Assembly: GCA_029338675.1 (NCBI GenBank)
Contig: JAQYAV010000052.1
Coordinates: forward strand, 26,326-90,325
DNA length: 64,000 nucleotides
Origin: Lachnospiraceae bacterium
GTDB lineage: Bacteria; Bacillota; Clostridia; Lachnospirales; Lachnospiraceae
Direction: 5' to 3'
A program made the position numbers and the translations under genes. Positions 63,866 through 64,000 of the stretch are shown one piece after another (the stretch's first letter is position 1; every line of letters starts with the position of its first letter). The notes under the pieces were generated by a model. That model searched no databases. It had not been told where the DNA came from and saw only the letters and a list, made by a program, of their open reading frames with translations.

Positions 63866-64000
63866 AACCACCGGCTTAGCCGGTGGTTTGTTCAAGCCCT
63901 ATAAGGGCTTATTACCGGCTCTGGAGTCTAAAGACTCATTGAAAAGGTTCGCCAGCCGCAACATCATTTACTCACCGAGCCCTAAAGGGCTCTATTTATT
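63866..64000. mobile_element. Cluster of GC-rich hairpins, candidate IS200/IS605-type element end (truncated by window)
   Basis: Four hairpins stand in a row, all more GC-rich than the surroundings: AACCACCGGC/GCCGGTGGTT (63866-63888), AAGCCCT/AGGGCTT (63894-63910), GAGTC/GACTC (63924-63937) and GAGCCC/GGGCTC (63977-63992). The first may end tex transcription. Subterminal hairpins like these mark ends of IS200/IS605-family elements or derived short repeats. No transposase is inside the window, so the call is tentative; another structured RNA is an alternative. Confidence 0.4.

Overview
The window looks like a chromosomal segment of a strictly fermentative, low-GC, Gram-positive gut or rumen anaerobe of the Lachnospiraceae type (Clostridia). 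This rests on the visibly AT-rich DNA with AT-ending codons, strong AGGAGG-type ribosome binding sites, and gene content: a DivIVA / RuvAB / ZapA / U32 / SEDS / PBP block, class B sortase, DUF1292 and DUF1653 proteins, GH94 phosphorylases, GH43, D-lactate dehydrogenase and abundant c-di-GMP enzymes. I cannot name the species from sequence alone. Most genes lie on the + strand; methyl-accepting chemotaxis protein, enolase, an AraC regulator, an exonuclease and a diguanylate cyclase are on the - strand and are flanked by bidirectional hairpin terminators.

Layout. 1-4.3 kb: the 3' end of a TPM-type membrane protein, then a NiCo (czcD) riboswitch with an overlapping terminator in front of a cation efflux pump, an orphan Hpt protein, an amino-acid:cation symporter and a lone prepilin-like protein. 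4.3-7.5 kb: two terminators, a decayed HD-GYP gene tail, a siroheme sulfite/nitrite reductase and a GtrB-like glycosyltransferase. 7.5-16.1 kb is signalling: chemoreceptor, REC-GGDEF-EAL protein (GGDEF degenerate, EAL intact), a divergent enolase, and a 7TM hybrid histidine kinase. 16.1-19.7 kb: type 2 ArgC, a DRE-TIM aldolase-like protein behind a structured leader, an EamA exporter and DUF1292. 19.8-26.3 kb: a beta-glucoside phosphorolysis locus with two GH94 enzymes, a convergent AraC regulator, and the remnant of a GH16 beta-glucanase that keeps its catalytic motif.

26.3-29.3 kb: a class V aminotransferase, a TagD-like cytidylyltransferase fused to a Gfo/Idh/MocA oxidoreductase, and a DUF1653 protein. 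29.3-38.5 kb: the most system-like region. An ECF sigma factor overlaps a membrane anti-sigma candidate, followed by a transglutaminase-like lipoprotein with ETTEATT repeats, a MoxR ATPase, a DUF58 protein, a small membrane protein, two membrane von Willebrand A proteins and a TPR protein. Two sites with the same architecture, TTTTTGAAAC-N18-GTAT, lie before the sigma factor and before the lipoprotein, suggesting one autoregulated envelope-stress regulon.

38.6-44.4 kb: D-lactate dehydrogenase, lipid kinase, phosphatidylserine decarboxylase, a small unknown protein and an MBOAT / SGNH acyl-transfer pair. 44.4-58.6 kb is mostly housekeeping: YprB-like exonuclease, DivIVA, RuvA, RuvB, ZapA, U32 peptidase, FtsW/RodA, PBP (overlapping the SEDS gene by 104 nt), Nudix, sortase B, RsmE, cysteine desulfurase, ThiI and a small unknown. 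58.6-64 kb: diguanylate cyclase, GH43 glycosidase behind an operator-like palindrome, Tex, and a closing cluster of hairpins that resembles the end of an IS200/IS605-type element. No rRNA, tRNA or CRISPR array was recognised. All calls come from reading motifs; no database search was run.
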